A stretch of DNA of 5,476 nt from DAIDKA01 sp035943195 (GTDB lineage: Bacteria; Pseudomonadota; Gammaproteobacteria; Steroidobacterales; Steroidobacteraceae). Each line of letters opens with the position of its first letter. Within the stretch, counting starts at the first letter, position 1. This document shows positions 4,499-5,476 of this stretch, piece by piece. A program made the translations under genes and the position numbers. The notes under the pieces are model-generated. The model was given only the letters and a program-made list of their open reading frames with translations, did not search any database and was not told the DNA's origin. Location: assembly GCA_035943195.1 (NCBI GenBank), contig DASZCK010000335.1:1-5476 (forward strand), read 5' to 3'.

Positions 4499-5476
4499 AT
4501 GCGCAAGATTGACAAGTACCTCGGCACAGCGGGCCTGTGCGCCTCGAGCGTCTTGGGAACCGTGGTGCATGCCGACAACACCGCCACTGGCGTGCCGGAC
4601 AATGACGGGGACGAGAACATAGAGCAGATTTCGGTCACCGGAGTGCGCTCGCTACTGCGCGACAAGCTCGGCGAAACCGAATTGAACGCGCCACGCAGCG
4701 TCACCGTGGTCAGCAGCGAATTGATCGGCGAGCAGGGAGCCACCCGGCTCGAGGACGCCCTGCGCAATATCCCGGGGATCACCCTCAATGCCGGTGAAGG
4801 CGCGGCGCGCGGCGACACCGTCAATATCCGCGGCTTCTCGGCCTTCAATGACTTCTTCATCGACGGCGTTCGCGATGCCGCGGTGTACACCCGCGACATC
4901 TTCGATGCCGACGCCGTTGAGGTGCCGGTGGGTCCTTCGGCGGTGCTGTTCGGTCGCGGCTCTACCGGCGGCGCCATCAACCAGGTCACCAAGGCGCCCC
5001 TGCTGATGCCCTTTGAGAACCTCGCCTCGATGGTGGGAACCAATGACCTGATCCGCACCACGGGGGACATCAACAGGCCGTTTGGCGCTGCGTCCGCCTG
5101 GCGCCTCAACGTCATGGGCGAGTCCTCGCAGGGCGCGGGTCGCGATTTCGCCAAGAACCGCCGCTGGGGAATCGCACCGGCGGTGGCTTTCGGCATCGGC
5201 GAAGCCGACACCGTGACCTTCAGCTACCTGCATCAGCACGAGAACAATGTTCCGGACACGGGCATGCCCTTCATCGACGGACTGCCGGCACCGGTGCCGC
5301 GCAGCAGCGACTTCGGCCTGGCGAGTGACGTCAACACGACTTCGGCTGACATCGCGACCGCGCGCTACCGTCACGATTTCAACGCCGACCTGTCGATCGC
5401 GGACACCTTGCGGTACGCGCACTATGATTTCGATTATCAGAGCGCCATGCCGAATTTCGGCACCACGGTACCCACC
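4499..5476 (+). CDS. TonB-dependent catecholate siderophore receptor, Fiu-like, 3' end outside window
   Basis: Outer-membrane channel that imports ferric siderophore using energy passed from TonB/ExbB/ExbD. The reading frame runs open to the window edge, 326 residues from the ATG at 4499, roughly the first 40-45% of a receptor. A signal peptide (MRKIDKY, then a hydrophobic core to VVHA) is probably cut after A25. A TonB-box-like EQISVTG follows at 42-48. The plug spans about 60-167: APRSVTVVSSELI, LEDALRNIPGI, NIRGF, FFIDGVRD, then the end motif GPSAVLFGRGSTGGAINQVTK. The barrel begins near 170. RLNVMGE (202-208), GRD, and APAVAFGIG closely recall E. coli Fiu, pointing to monomeric catecholate substrates, although substrate is an inference. 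An upstream in-frame ATG at 4481 would add six residues but overlaps the TATAAT at 4477-4482 and lies only about six bases from the predicted transcript start. I therefore prefer 4499, although its SD (ACGGCGA) is weak. The gene is under a Fur box. Confidence 0.93.
   Translation, partial: MRKIDKYLGTAGLCASSVLGTVVHADNTATGVPDNDGDENIEQISVTGVRSLLRDKLGETELNAPRSVTVVSSELIGEQGATRLEDALRNIPGITLNAGEGAARGDTVNIRGFSAFNDFFIDGVRDAAVYTRDIFDADAVEVPVGPSAVLFGRGSTGGAINQVTKAPLLMPFENLASMVGTNDLIRTTGDINRPFGAASAWRLNVMGESSQGAGRDFAKNRRWGIAPAVAFGIGEADTVTFSYLHQHENNVPDTGMPFIDGLPAPVPRSSDFGLASDVNTTSADIATARYRHDFNADLSIADTLRYAHYDFDYQSAMPNFGTTVPT

Noticed and set aside
4465..5422. Two long minus-strand frames (4465-5211 and 4652-5422)
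   Set aside because: Both are antisense to the well-supported siderophore receptor, have low-complexity composition and no family resemblance.

Overview
The window is about 5.5 kb of GC-rich, gene-dense chromosomal DNA. It looks like a gammaproteobacterium of the Xanthomonadales/Nevskiales/Steroidobacter sort. That placement rests on a full-length YheS-type ABC-F protein that aligns from memory almost end to end with the E. coli protein, a Fiu-like catecholate siderophore receptor, and the high-GC codon use. It is an inference from remembered families, not from a search. I see no mobile element, CRISPR array, tRNA or rRNA, and no sign of recent transfer.

Layout. (1) Positions 1-279 (+) are the 3' half of a GDT1/TMEM165 (UPF0016) membrane cation transporter, cut by the window edge. 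(2) Positions 284-2215 (-) encode the ABC-F ATPase YheS, convergent with the transporter and only 4 bp away. (3) After a 119-bp divergent intergenic region, 2335-2901 (+) encodes a small five-helix membrane protein of unknown function, possibly CcdC/DUF1453-like. (4) Twenty bases downstream on the same strand, 2922-3515 encodes an exported peroxiredoxin. (5) A 57-bp convergent gap with palindromic repeats and a strong hairpin leads into an exonuclease III/AP endonuclease (3573-4376, -). (6) A 122-bp divergent region carries a consensus-like promoter overlapped by a Fur box. It drives a TonB-dependent siderophore receptor (4499 to beyond the window end, +).

How the genes fit together. The receptor, controlled by Fur, imports ferric siderophore. 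The UPF0016 protein probably exports Mn2+. The exported peroxiredoxin removes peroxides in the cell envelope, and exonuclease III repairs oxidised or abasic DNA. This gives a loose metal and oxidative-stress flavour, but the genes lie on alternating strands and do not form one operon, so the grouping may be chance. YheS is a ribosome-associated housekeeping factor.

I did not find a clearly new biological system. The points most worth checking are the Fur-box/promoter architecture and its effect on the receptor start codon, the uncharacterised membrane protein next to the exported peroxiredoxin, and the repeats and hairpin in the peroxiredoxin-xth gap.
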